DNA of 64,000 nt, from contig JAJEKB010021317.1 of assembly GCA_022393335.1 (NCBI GenBank), forward strand, positions 1 through 64,000, given 5' to 3'. Source of the stretch: Macrotrachela quadricornifera (taxonomy: Eukaryota > Rotifera > Eurotatoria > Philodinida > Philodinidae). Below, piece by piece: positions 45,001-55,417 of this stretch. The translations under genes and the position numbers were made by a program. The notes under the pieces were generated by a model, which made no database searches, was not told where the DNA came from, and saw nothing but the letters and a program-made list of their open reading frames with translations. The first letter of the stretch is position 1, and every line of letters starts with the position of its first letter.

Positions 45001-46154
45001 CTATCAATGATAAAAAATGAGCTCGTTTGCTCGAGCTGTAATGGAGATATTCAATTTTCTTATCGCACAGTTAGTTATGGACCACCCTGTATTAACTGTT
45101 CATCACGCGAACATTATTCAATAATTGTATGCAAAAATTTATTTCACATATTATCTTCATTTCGTTATCTCTTACGTCTATGTGAAATATACGCTAGAAA
45201 CAGTATAAATTAAGAATAGTCTATGTTAAATCCCAATGCTAAATGATCCTTCGATTTTGTTTTGATAATGTAAGTCGATAACAAAGTGTGATGGTAACAT
45301 ATCTTACGCACATTATGATGAATATTAGCTGAATAGACGAATTTGATTTATCTTCAGGAATCTTCGATATTAGTGAAAAGCGTTTAATTTTCGAAATACA
45401 CACTTTTACGATCATTTTACCAAAAACAGGACGCGCGAAAATTCTAATAAAAACTGAATTGAACCAGAAGGGAAGAATTTATATATATTAATCAATTCAA
45501 AATCTTTAACCGAGATAAGCTGGATACGGACCATTCATCTGTATCTGTCACAACTCTGGTCGAAGACTCATACGATAAGAAGCTTATATACCGTAGACTG
45601 AAATATCCAAAGGCTCGTTTTTCGAGACTCAATTGACAAATATTCATCTGTTAATGTATCAATCTTAGTATGTAGTTCTTCAGACAGCTATAGATTTCCG
45701 AATACGCGTGTAAGCACTCGCCACAGTTCAAAAATTTTGTTTTTGGTATTTTTGTGCATTCTCACACTGAAAATATTCATTAGATATGATTTTTTTTCTA
45801 GGCAATTGGGAACATATTATTACGCAAACTGGTATGTTTGCCTTTACTGGTTTGACGACAACTCAATGTCAAGCACTGGTCGATCAGCACAGTTGTTACT
45901 TAACTCTTAATGGTCGTATCAATGTCTGTGCTATCACCAGTAAAAATGTCGACTATATTGCTAAGCAAATTCACCATGTTGTAACCGCTTCACACAATTA
46001 TTTAGACAATATTATCGAACCCAACTGTTTAACTGGCAAACAATTTGAAATACGTCGTCGCTTGTCGCATAACTCTAGCGATTCACCTAGATCATCTGTT
46101 GAAAGTTCTTCCAGTTTCGTGTTGCAATTGGATAGTCCAGATGACAACCTCTAA
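42093..46154 (+). CDS. Aspartate aminotransferase, GOT1-like, three exons
   Basis: Exons 42093-42768, 42824-43168 and 45802-46154 join to 457 residues. Both introns are GT-AG and interrupt Asp or Gly codons after the first base. This class I PLP enzyme interconverts aspartate plus 2-oxoglutarate and oxaloacetate plus glutamate. N-terminal NPNKVNLGIGVYQDEEGET, LGGTGALRIGFEF, HACAHNPTGSDPTQEQW and FDMAYQGLSTGDLDQDAWAI follow the family order, and SFSKNFALYSERIGQL carries the PLP lysine. Exon 3 starts NWEHIITQTGMFAFTG, the usual C-terminal block. There is no evident mitochondrial presequence, so a cytosolic form is inferred. About 55 Ser-rich residues extend past the normal end (near RRRLSHNSSDSPRSS), which is unusual for a family of about 410. 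AATAAA at 46310-46315 is the probable polyadenylation signal. Confidence 0.9.
43453..43658. repeat. Inverted repeat with 54-bp arms
   Basis: ATGAATAAATAGCCATTGTC... at 43453-43506 matches the inverse of 43605-43658. It lies just inside a TTAACCCTTTAAAGACGG block (43399 onward) that resembles the piggyBac-type ends at 11202 and 30708. The opposite end is not found. Confidence 0.55.
43825..44540. mobile_element. Nested foldback in the aminotransferase intron
   Basis: The outer arms at about 43826-43895 and 44472-44540 share GTGAATA...TTCTGA and GGAGTTTTCTA blocks in inverted order. Inner arms with ATAGAGCTTGAAA(T/C)TCTCTATCATTC occur at 44007-44030 and, inverted, near 44280-44305. No coding sequence is present. 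Confidence 0.55.
44553..45089. mobile_element. Tc1/mariner-type MITE, 537 bp
   Basis: CAGGGTGGTCCATAAGTAAC at the left and (inverted) CAGGGTGGTCCATAACTAAC at the right are flanked by TA (44551-44552 and 45090-45091). Internal modules containing AGAGACGTGT, TTTATATCCAT and AAGGAGATCC(T/C)TT repeat three times in both orientations, matching the architecture of the MITE at 6103-6665. It has no transposase. Confidence 0.85.
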
Positions 46155-49100
46155 ACTTTTATGATCTATTCAGACATATGGCTGATTTATAAAGCATTTC
46201 AATATTCCAAAAACATTAGAAACGCTTGTCTTTTAAAATTGGCCTTTGATAAGTGTATGTCAAAACAATATTGCCCTTACTTCATTCACAATAGCTATAT
46301 TCATATATAAATAAAGTAGTTTTTTTTACACATATAATTTCTATGTCCTTTTCATACACCTTCTCTATGTGGTTTCCAAAATATCTGAAACTGTAGCTAT
46401 TTTCTATACACCTTTTTCTCTACGAATTTTTGTCATATCAGACCTTAAAACATTTTGAGCATTTTGTTGTGGCATCAAAGCTTCTTATCGTTCAAATCTT
46501 TGTGTGCACCCTCGCACTAAATACAGCGTTTCTATCAATGAAACTTTTACATGTTACATCTTCTAGCCACCCTGAATATCATTTAGCTGGCGTGCTCTTA
46601 ATGAATCTTCTTCTTGAGAGTGAAGTGAAGATAAGACCGTGCGCCTTGTATATTTCTTTCTACCTTCATCATCACTCAAATCATGTGTCTTTTGTTTGTT
46701 TTTTGTCCTTACCAGTGTCCGATATGAGTCACGTTTTTGTGACCGGACTCGAGGTAAAGGTTAGTTTTTAGCCAATAAAAGCGAGATTTTTTCAGTCATT
46801 GATAATCTTTTGAGTAAATCAATACATGTTCTCTCAATATTCGAAATAAAAAAATAATTATCTCCTTTAAAGTTACTTCTTTTCTTATGTGAAATTCGAG
46901 ATTTTTAGACCTTTTGTGGTCTGATCCGATCCGAGTGGGACAATGGGCCTTACTATCAGTCAGAAGATACGTCCTGTTTGTGGATTTTCATATCTGAAGT
47001 TTTAACATTAATAGACTGTGGTATTTTATCATCTGCGTCGGACAATTTTTTTATCCATATGCTTCATCCAATAGGTAATATATAGCGCGTATAGAAATTA
47101 TTCTGTAGACCGAAACAAGTGTTAATCGTAAGTGTCTGTAGAGTTTTATGGACCTTCACGAGAGAGTTTCAAACAATTGGCTTATAATATGATCAGTGCT
47201 GGCACCTATTACAATCAACTAGACCGCATCGATATGAGTTATTCTACGATTTTTCATTTCATAGAAACACCATAGAGTGATGCTTTCGTCTTGTCTTTTC
47301 CTTAATCATTATATTATTGAACTCTTCATTCTATTTCAACATTAAATCGTTTCTCGTCATGTTATTTTCGTGAGTTTTTTTTTATTTATTTTTATGCGAA
47401 AACAAAACAAAATTGTTGACAAATATTATGACCTGAGATTAAGTAAGATTTATTAAATTTACCATTTGGGCCAGTTACATTTTTGTTTAGTATAAAGTAC
47501 AAGATATCCTTAAAGAAAATTATTTGATGTTTCCTTTTGCAGGAACTTCACAGGTTTGTAAATGATCCTGCGAAAATTTGCTGTTTTTTCCTGAGTAAAC
47601 GTGGAAATCCTAAAGAAACGTGTAGTCATGAAATCTACTAGATTTGTGCACGATTCAAGTAAGACCTTAGAAGGAGCCTGTCAAGATTTTAACGATTCCC
47701 AACGAAACAGTTTTGCTTGTATTTATTTTTGAAAATCTTTCTCAATTTCATCTAGAATGTTGTCATACTTCTTGACCAGATCTTATTAGAATTTATCAAG
47801 GTTTCTTTCAGGATGTTATTAGATTTCTTTACAGAATCTTTGCACAATTACTTAAACAGAACAGAAAAGAAGTAAACGCATAGAGTATTGAATTTTAGGC
47901 CTTCAATTCATATACTTATAAGCTTACTCAGCTGGATGTGCCATATTAGTAGATGTTGATTCAACTTTCAATCAGAGATGTGCACCGTGTGAGCGAAAGC
48001 GATGGGCGGAGCGGAGGCGATCTGCGTAATATGTCCGTCGAACAGTCGCTTCGCGCCCGTCTTTCTATGTAAAATGTTCGCCAGGCGGCCACGGCAAAAG
48101 CATAGTAGATGTTAAACACTCTTTTTTAATTTCAACCTCGAAAAGGTAAGTCAGTTTAGCATTTTTGAGGGGAATCTATATTTTTCAAGCAGTGTATTAT
48201 AAGTAATACAATTTTCTCTCGTTTTTTATTTGTATAACTGGTTTTCTTAAGAGAAGGCCCGCGAGACCAGCACCCTCGAAATGACCATCACTCCTCTCGA
48301 AAATTTTAAATTTCGATTTTCTGTTGCCATTCGATAGGCCATGATTTGAAAAATTTATGATAGAAATATGAAACTTTTTGATTCAGTCTGTAAAGAGTTA
48401 TGGCCAAAACACTGACAACGTCTCTCACGAGTGCCTTATTTTTCGCTAAAATTCGATGGTCTCAGTATTTTTGACTTTTCTCTACACTAGAAAAATCAAC
48501 CTTTTATGATATGTCTTTTTTCGAGTACTTTGATCTAAAGTCTACCTAGGTGGTGTGACCTCACAAATCTGAGGTCATTTTCAGAAATCCCATGTAAAAC
48601 TGCATCGATTCATATAAAAATATCTGTAAAAAAATTTGCGCGAAATTTTTGCCAAGAGTCTCAAGAAGATTTGTTAGTGCCCTAAAACTTATATTTTGCA
48701 ATAACCGATCGGCAATGTCACCTAGAATAAATCATAGAATTTGATTTTGAATATCGATTTGAATATGTGAACAGAAAGTACATTTAATGACGTGTCTAAG
48801 CCCAAAATATTGGCTCTATATAATGTATCTATAGAACACTACGATTCTCATACTATGATTTTCCTCAGAACTATGCTTTGATTGTACTTGAATCTTCCGG
48901 TCTTCCATATATGCTGACTTAATCGAGTGTCTGTTTTATCAATAATAATATACAATAGTGTAGAACTCATCACGGGCCACAAGATGCACTACTTTATGTT
49001 TGATTTTGATTGAGTAAAGGAACAGAAATTGTTCTTTTGCTTCTGCAACACCATAAACTATTTAATGTCAGAAAAGTAGAGTATAAATATCTCTACGGAA

Positions 49101-50274
49101 TATCATCGCGTAACTATGAAAATTTTACTGTCGGCACAGTTTTTGCTACTCTCTGTATGGACAATTTCAGAAACTGAGAATCCTACCAGTAGGTATAGAA
49201 AATTTTTTAGACATCCACTAGAAACCTTAGAATTTGGATAAGACGACCTACTGATTTTGACCATAATAGTTTCAGATGTAGTCTGTTCCCTCCGTCTATA
49301 ACTTAAAAACGGAGGCTGAACTTCGTGTGTTTCTTTCTGGTTAAGTCACTGACGTCATATATACTTTTCCTGAACATCATATCAGCCACACATTGGTATT
49401 TCATTCTCCTAACCATAGTATAACTTTCATGAAAGATGATTATACCGAAAGAAAATCTTTTTACTACAAATGCGTTGGATACTCCAACCATGACTGAATT
49501 CTAAGGTACATATGACATAATATTTCATTGAATGCTCGCATGAGAAATGTATTTCATTTTTAAGACCTCATTGACCAAATTATTTTCTTTTTGTTGCCGT
49601 CATATTAATTTTTGCGAGATTATTTAATGAAGAAGAGAAAGAGAGACATGCATGTAACAGAAAGGCACGCACAAATGTTTACTGCGTGTATTATTCCGTA
49701 TGTTGGAGATATGAGTTTAACATTTGTTTTTGACTGAATTACGCGGAAAATGACGCTCAGCAGGTGGTTCAGATGGTTGGTATAGATTTGATGATTTTTA
49801 CATTCATAGGTTGTAGAGAGAAGAAACTAGTGCGAAAGAAAAGATATTCGAATTGGCGTTCGAAAATATTGTTTTCAGTCGAAGATGCCAATAAGCTACT
49901 CAGATCAGCGCGTCCTCCGTTACAACCAATCTATGTTACGTATATATAAGAAAAAAACCCAAGAAAAACAACTATGTTACCGACAGGTTCGATCACTTGA
50001 AGTGATAAAGGAGAGGATAATCGTCTTGGTCGTCCATATTGTTATGTCCTTGGATCGTTGATGTATATATAATGTTTATTTATGAACTATGCTCGCTTGC
50101 CACTCTGATATACATAAAACTAACGAGTATTTATACCAGCTTCTAGGCGCAAGGTGGAATATACCAATAGGTGGCATGAAAGGAAAACATCAATAGAATA
50201 TACGAAGAAAGATATCTTACAGAACGAAAGGAAAGAGATACATATGTAGATATAGATGATGTCATATATACTTA
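46155..50274. other. 4 kb with no recognised gene
   Basis: AATAAA at 46310-46315 ends the aminotransferase transcript. Short frames, such as 46430-46771 and 49764-49949, have no domain signature. A GC-rich hAT-like end lies at 47973. Confidence 0.4.
47973..48105. repeat. Possible solo hAT end, GC-rich
   Basis: CAGAGATGTGCACCG opens a GC-rich block with GGGCGGAGCGGAGGCG and CAGGCGGCC motifs, resembling the end and subterminal repeats of the hAT element at 28019. No partner end was found. Confidence 0.4.
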
Positions 50275-51179
50275 GGTCTGACCAAAAGTTTGTGCAACAT
50301 TAAATAAAAATACAGAGGTAAGGAGATATTTTTAGTTTTATTTTATCAAATGTTGAGGATAGTTGCCAGTATTATATATGCCAAGATCAATCATTTCTAA
50401 CAATTTGTTAAAAGTTTTTTTGAAGTCTTTTTCGAAAAAAATTTCAGGTGTCTTGGAAACCGCATGAGCTGACGAAGTTTCACTTCTTTAATTACTTAAA
50501 CTACGTTTGATAAAATTAGTTAGTCAGGAATTACATAGTATCATATTTGAAGAATAAGGTGGATAAAACATTATATTGATATTTTCTTCTGTCAAATAAT
50601 TAATAATATTGAATAAGTATGAAGCCATCGATGATCATGAAGCATTTTTGTGCATTTTGATCCTGATATCTCTATTTGTTTTCATATTCTACTAAAAAAG
50701 GACTTCAGACAATTTTCGATATAGTACTCGTACTCTATGATCTTGTCTTTACCTACACTCGGAATTATTTCATTTAAAGAATACATCACCGTCAAGTTTT
50801 GATTAAAATCTGTCTTCATGAACAATAATGTTAGCTGATTTTTCCTCAATAAGCCAGCTAGCATCAAATGACTTATGACTCAGGTACCCAAAAAAAATCT
50901 ATGACCTATCTCTAGTGGTGCTAGAACACAATTGACATGATCGAGCAGAGTTTTGCCAAATTTTTAAAAGAAATCAAAAGCGATTAATTCATGCGGTTTC
51001 CAAGATACCTGAAATTTTTTTCGAAAAAGACTTGAAAAAAACTTAACAAATTGTTAGAAATGATTGATCTTGGCATATATAATACTGACAACTATCCACA
51101 ACATTTGATAAAATAAAACTAAAAATATCTCCTTACCTTTATATCTTTATTTAATGTTGCATGAACTTTTGATCAGGCC
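50275..51179. mobile_element. mariner-type element with about 195-bp inverted ends
   Basis: GGTCTGACCAAAAGTTTGTG (left) and GGCCTGATCAAAAGTTCATG (right, inverted) are flanked by TA at 50273-50274 and 51180-51181. The ends stay paired for about 195 bases. A decayed mariner transposase lies inside on the - strand. Confidence 0.82.
50540..50867 (-). pseudogene. mariner transposase relic (- strand)
   Basis: The frame 50867-50682 reads MMLAGLLRKNQLTLLFMKTD then NQNLTVMYSLNEIIP, the central part of a mariner catalytic domain. Downstream, after breaks, NIINYLTEENINIMFYPPYS corresponds to the stretch before the third catalytic Asp. Stops replace the region of the second Asp. It is not functional. 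Confidence 0.7.
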
Positions 51180-51407
51180 TAAGTAAGCTGCGAGAAATTA
51201 TTATATTATTAGTGAAATGTAAGAAAGTGAAAGTTATATGAATATATTGAATGGTAGAATAACTAGCATAGCATTGAACGAAAGGATGGAAGTGGATTTA
51301 TAATAATTATGCGATACAAGTTTATTTCTTCTTAGTTTCTAATAGAATTAGTCACCTTTTAATTAACTGAAATCGAATGATCTATTAATCTTGTTTAAGT
51401 CTACTTA

Positions 51408-52404
51408 GGTCAAACCAAAAGTTCTGGCAACACGATTGACAATTTTATAAACCAATTAACGTGGAAGAGATTTTTGCATGATTATAAATAGCAGAATGTC
51501 TTGTCTATAATGATATACATATATATAGTAAATCTGTTTTGGACTTAGTTATCATATTTTTCAGATAAACTTTAATTCGAACGATTTTAGGAATAGATGC
51601 AAAGACAATCTATGGAGAACTCACAACAGGTTTCAGAATATCCCATCATATCGAGCAGTTGCTAGGTAGACAAAACGTTTTAGTGAAAGAAGAGAAGAAG
51701 CCAATGATGGTCCTCGAGCTGATAGATGAAAATATTGAAATAGTACGAGAGATTATCAACAATGATTCACGTTCAACTTATGACGAAATTATAGCTGAGA
51801 TATTTCTCTCGTATGGTACAATAAAATGAATTATCCACGACTGTCGAAGAGATGAGAAAATTAACATCACGTTAGATGCCTCATCAACTCAATGATCAAC
51901 AAAAACCAACACAAGTTGAAAGTTTGTACCAAAAACATTTTTTTTTCTATTTTCTTTAAATCAAATGGTCCCATTCTTATACGCGTTATTGGTGAAAGCA
52001 AGACAATAGATCACAGCTATTATATTGAAAATTGCCTTCGGTCTATTGTCAAAGAAATATAGAAACCAAGAGAGTCATGAGGTATAAATGGTATAAATTT
52101 GCTTCAAGACAATGCTCGATCTCATACTCATTCCGATGATATTAATTATTTAAGAGAAGAAGGTATCAATATAGCACTGTATCCACCATATGATTATTGG
52201 TTAAATGATTATATCAAACGTAATTTAATTGATCAATTAAATAAAAAGTTATTGACTCGTGTGGTTTTCAAGGTAGTGAAAAACATTCCCATAAATTCTA
52301 TAAATAATCATGGTGATTATTTTGAACATTTAATAAAATAAAACGAAATTTATCTTTCTGTTTCCATATATTTTTTTAATGTTGCTAGAACTTTTAGTTA
52401 TCCG
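51408..52404. mobile_element. mariner element, nearly full length
   Basis: GGTCAAACCAAAAGTTCTGG at the left and (inverted) CGGATAACTAAAAGTTCTAG at the right are flanked by TA (51406-51407 and 52405-52406). At 997 bp it is close to the size of intact mariner elements and contains a broken transposase in the + direction. Confidence 0.82.
51585..52341 (+). pseudogene. mariner transposase, decayed, D-D spacing shortened
   Basis: The first frame gives LGIDAKTIYGEL (N-terminal helix-turn-helix region) and NIEIVREIINNDSRSTYDEI, ending in a stop. Other frames follow with PHQLNDQQKPTQVE, corresponding to the usual WVPHxL linker. The last frame (from about 52090) contains LLQDNARSHTHSDDINYLRE and GINIALYPPYDYWLNDYIKR. 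In mariner the second and third catalytic Asp are 34 residues apart. Here QDNAR to YDYWLND has 27, so seven residues (21 bp) between PPY and DYW have been lost. Several stops are also present. It is non-functional. Confidence 0.85.
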
Positions 52405-52715
52405 TAAATATTTAAAAGAAAAAATGTGAATAGTTCAGTTTTAAATACTAATCTTCAATCGTTGTCTTAAAATTACCTCAGTGTCGTAATACTTGTATCA
52501 ATTCAGAAATTATTATTTTATAGAAAAAATATAAAAAAATAAAATAATTTATAAAATTTGTTAAAAATAATTAGAAAATAATAAAGTTATTTTATTTTTT
52601 TTTCTTTAATGAAATATTTTAGATAAAATAATGTCATATAAATAAATAATATAATATAATATCTGTTATAATTCTAATTAATAATCAGTTATTTTAAAAT
52701 GTGTTTTGTTTATAT

Positions 52716-52806
52716 CCGAACTTAGCTCAGCTGGCAGAGCGGTAGGCTGTAATGGAGATTTATCATAGTAACCTATAGGTCCCCAGTTCAAATCTGGGAG
52801 TTCGGA
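52716..52806 (+). tRNA. tRNA-Tyr (anticodon GUA) with 18-nt intron
   Basis: Acceptor CCGAACT pairs with AGTTCGG and is followed by discriminator A. The D arm is GCTC...GAGC. The anticodon stem GTAGG/CCTAT (one G-T) encloses loop CTGTAA plus A once the intron 52753-52770 is removed. The anticodon GTA is at 52749-52751. The T arm is CCCAG-TTCAAAT-CTGGG. The spliced length is 73. The first pair C1-G72 is the eukaryotic tRNA-Tyr identity pair, and an intron one base 3' of the anticodon is standard for eukaryotic tRNA-Tyr. Internal A box (TAGCTCAGCTGG) and B box (AGTTCAAATCT) are present. CCA is not encoded. Confidence 0.96.
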
Positions 52807-52812
52807 TTTACC

Positions 52813-52821
52813 TTTTTTTTT
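52813..52821 (+). terminator. RNA polymerase III terminator (T run)
   Basis: Nine T residues begin six bases after the tRNA-Tyr discriminator base, the normal position for a Pol III stop signal. Confidence 0.85.
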
Positions 52822-52967
52822 CTTTCCTTTCTCTATGTATTTGTTTCTTTCTATAAGATTAAATCAAAATTTCAACAGATTTGATTAACCAAAAAATCTG
52901 TTTTAGTTTTCTATAAATTTTGCTTAAAAGAAATGATTTTAAAATTTATATATATATATATATATTT

Positions 52968-53001
52968 GTAGAACTCGGTGAACTCTATCTAACTGTATGA
53001 A
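52968..53001. repeat. Solitary copy of the foldback box
   Basis: GTAGAACTCGGTGAACTCTA followed by TCTAACTGTATGAAAAT matches, on the opposite strand, the box found in the foldbacks at 1668, 3651, 24949 and 25470 (TTTTTACATGGTT then ATAGAGCTCGTCGAGCTCTA). The inverted partner is not obvious. Confidence 0.5.
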
Positions 53002-53774
53002 AATATAAAAGAAAAAACTGTAATTGATTTTTGAATTGCTTGTATCTTTGAAAGAAAAGAAAATTTTCCTATCTCACTTCAAGCTGATTATTTTGCACAA
53101 TAACATGGAGAGACATTGAAGTAAATAAAAACTTGGTATACCTGATGAATCAAAATGATTCCAACATGAAATATTTTACACATATCCCAGCATAAATAAA
53201 TTGTATAAAGTTGAATTTTTTTAAAAACATGCACCATAGAATTCTCTGCTACAATGACAACAAAAAACTCTTATTGTTTCTATAATAACTTTCTTTAGTC
53301 TAGCAAACCGATTGTCGGATCCCGTCGAGGAATACAATACTATCCTTCTTCGCTGACTTTTGATCAATTGTCTCTTGAATAGTTAGACTTGTTATTTAAA
53401 AAAATAATATATTTAGAATCAGCACAGAAAACTGAGTCGATCTATGTGTATTCCAAAACAATCCATTGACTTTCATTTTCATTGAATAAGTATGACGGAA
53501 CCTTGAGGGAGACCAGGAATGAAATTTTCGACAAAAATGAAACCATTTTTTTCTTGAGATATTTTACCATCATTCGACAGCTTGTGATTAAATTTATCGA
53601 TTTATATATATGACTCAACATGGATCTGCATGTTTCTGACAATCAAAAGTACTATAATCTCAGTATATATTCCATATATAAAGTATAGAATACAAGGATA
53701 ATTAAATCGAGTCACGTACAATGTGTAATGAATCAAATTGTTTAATTTCAATAGAAATAGAGTTCTGACACCAA

Positions 53775-53846
53775 ACATAATGAATTGGGAAGAACAAAGT
53801 TGAATTCTGATAGAAACCGTTTTGTTCTCTTATGCGTCCCCTCTCC
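53775..53846. repeat. Dispersed repeat, second copy
   Basis: It is similar in the same orientation to bases 1-75. Shared blocks are GGGAA(G/A)(A/G)ACAAAGT and CCGTTTTGTTCTCTTA. Confidence 0.45.
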
Positions 53847-54303
53847 TTTGGTTTAAATTAGTTTATTTTGTTTTAGTCTGTTTCAATCGATTTATAATTA
53901 AATATTTGTCTGATTGAAATCAAATTTTTTCTATTACTTTTTGTTGTTTAATTAAGATGTTTTATAATGTAGACTAAATCTTTATATTAATATTCAAATA
54001 TATAATTAAATATTCTGGTCATTTATTAGCAATATTTGAAAAATCTCAAATAAAAATCTAATGAGAGATCTTATTATAAGATAATCAGATTATTTTCAAT
54101 CTAATCTTTCAAGATTTATTTGTTTCAAATAATTTTTGAAATTGAATATCAATTTGTTGAAAAAATGTTCATTAATAAATTGATAGATTATGAAATTGTC
54201 AATCGGATTAATTATTCTGATAAATAATAAATTATTTTATTTAAATAAATGAAAAATAATTAAAAAGAAAAAAAAAGTTTCTTAATAATAAAAATAAGTA
54301 AGT

Positions 54304-55417
54304 TTATTGTTGTTGAAGAATAGTTTTACATTCATCATTTTCTCGTTCATCACATAAAGCAACAGCATCTTTTCCTTCATTATTTTTAATCTTTAAATCA
54401 GGTTTAGCTAAAAGTAATGATTGAAGAATTCGTGGTTTATTAAAAAAACAAGCAATCATTGTTGGAGTATTTCCACGTTCATCTTGAACATTAACATCTA
54501 AACCAGCTTTTACTAATAAATCAACACATTCTGGACTATCAAACATACCTTAATATAGAAATAAATAAATATTTATTTAATTAAATTATTTCAAAACAAA
54601 CCAGCTGCAGCAAAATGTAAAATAGTTCCACCTGTTTCACTTGTAACATCAGTTTTTGTTTCTGAATAATCAAGTAGTTTTTTTAAAATTCTATCTCGAT
54701 TTTGTCTTGCAGCAATACTAATTGCTCTTTCACCCATAAAAACAGCATTTGGATCAACTTTAGCTTCAATTAAAGCATCTAAACAATCGGGATGATCATT
54801 AATAGCAACTCTATTTTAAATAGAAATATTTTATAAATAAATATTCTAAATAAAAAATTTTTACTTATGTATAGGTGCAATTTGATGTTTATCAGGTTGA
54901 TTAACATTAGCACCTTTACTAACGAATTGTCTAATAAGATCTGCTCGTTGTTGTTCAGTTAATATTTGTCCTTTATATGGTCCATCAACAATAACATGAA
55001 GGGCTGTTATATTATGTTCGGTTTCAGTTTGATTTGGATCAGCACCATTCTATTTTATAAATAATAAATTATTTTTTTTATTTTTTTTTATAAAAATAAA
55101 ATAATTTACATCAAGTAATAATTTAATAAGATGATAATCTCCTTCAAAACAAGCAATAATTAATGGTGGAATTTTTGCTATTGATTCTCCAGTTTTATCA
55201 TCATACATATCAAATAATTTATTAGGTAGATTTGTATTTATTATTTTTTTTACTTCAGCTAATCTTTCATCAGGATTTTCATTTGATCGATTTATATTCC
55301 AAATAGCTTTTAAAAGTGCATCATGTTTTTCATAAAATGGTTGACTTTGACGACTTTTATTTAAATATAAATAAATTCATTTTATATTTACAAAAGAGAA
55401 ACTTTAATTTACCTCAT
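54304..55417 (-). CDS. Ankyrin-repeat protein, five exons
   Basis: On the - strand, exons 55417-55413, 55353-55110, 55049-54865, 54810-54602 and 54548-54304 join to 295 residues. All four introns are GT-AG and 53-60 bases long, and every junction keeps frame. Repeats can be followed along the chain: PPLIIACFEGDYHLIKLLLD then NGADPNQ; ITALHVIVDGPYKGQ...FVSKGANVNQ; APIHKVAINDHPDCLDALIE; GTILHFAAAGMFDSPECVDL then LVKAGLDVNVQDERG; NTPTMIACFFNKPRILQSLL. This gives five to six ankyrin repeats, a protein-binding scaffold. There is no signal peptide or membrane segment, so a cytosolic or nuclear place is likely. The five-base first coding exon (ATGAG) is the least certain part; an upstream exon could exist. 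Partner and role are unknown. Confidence 0.9.

Larger units (their letters stand above)
43169..45801 (+). other. Second aminotransferase intron, swollen by repeats
   Basis: This 2633-base GT-AG intron is very long next to intron 1 (55 bases). About half of it consists of three inverted-repeat elements, listed separately. Confidence 0.8.
52822..54303. other. Repeat-bearing spacer between tRNA and ankyrin gene
   Basis: It includes a TA run (about 52950-52966), one foldback-type box at 52968 and a dispersed repeat at 53775. Frames such as 53442-53642 are unsupported. Confidence 0.45.
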
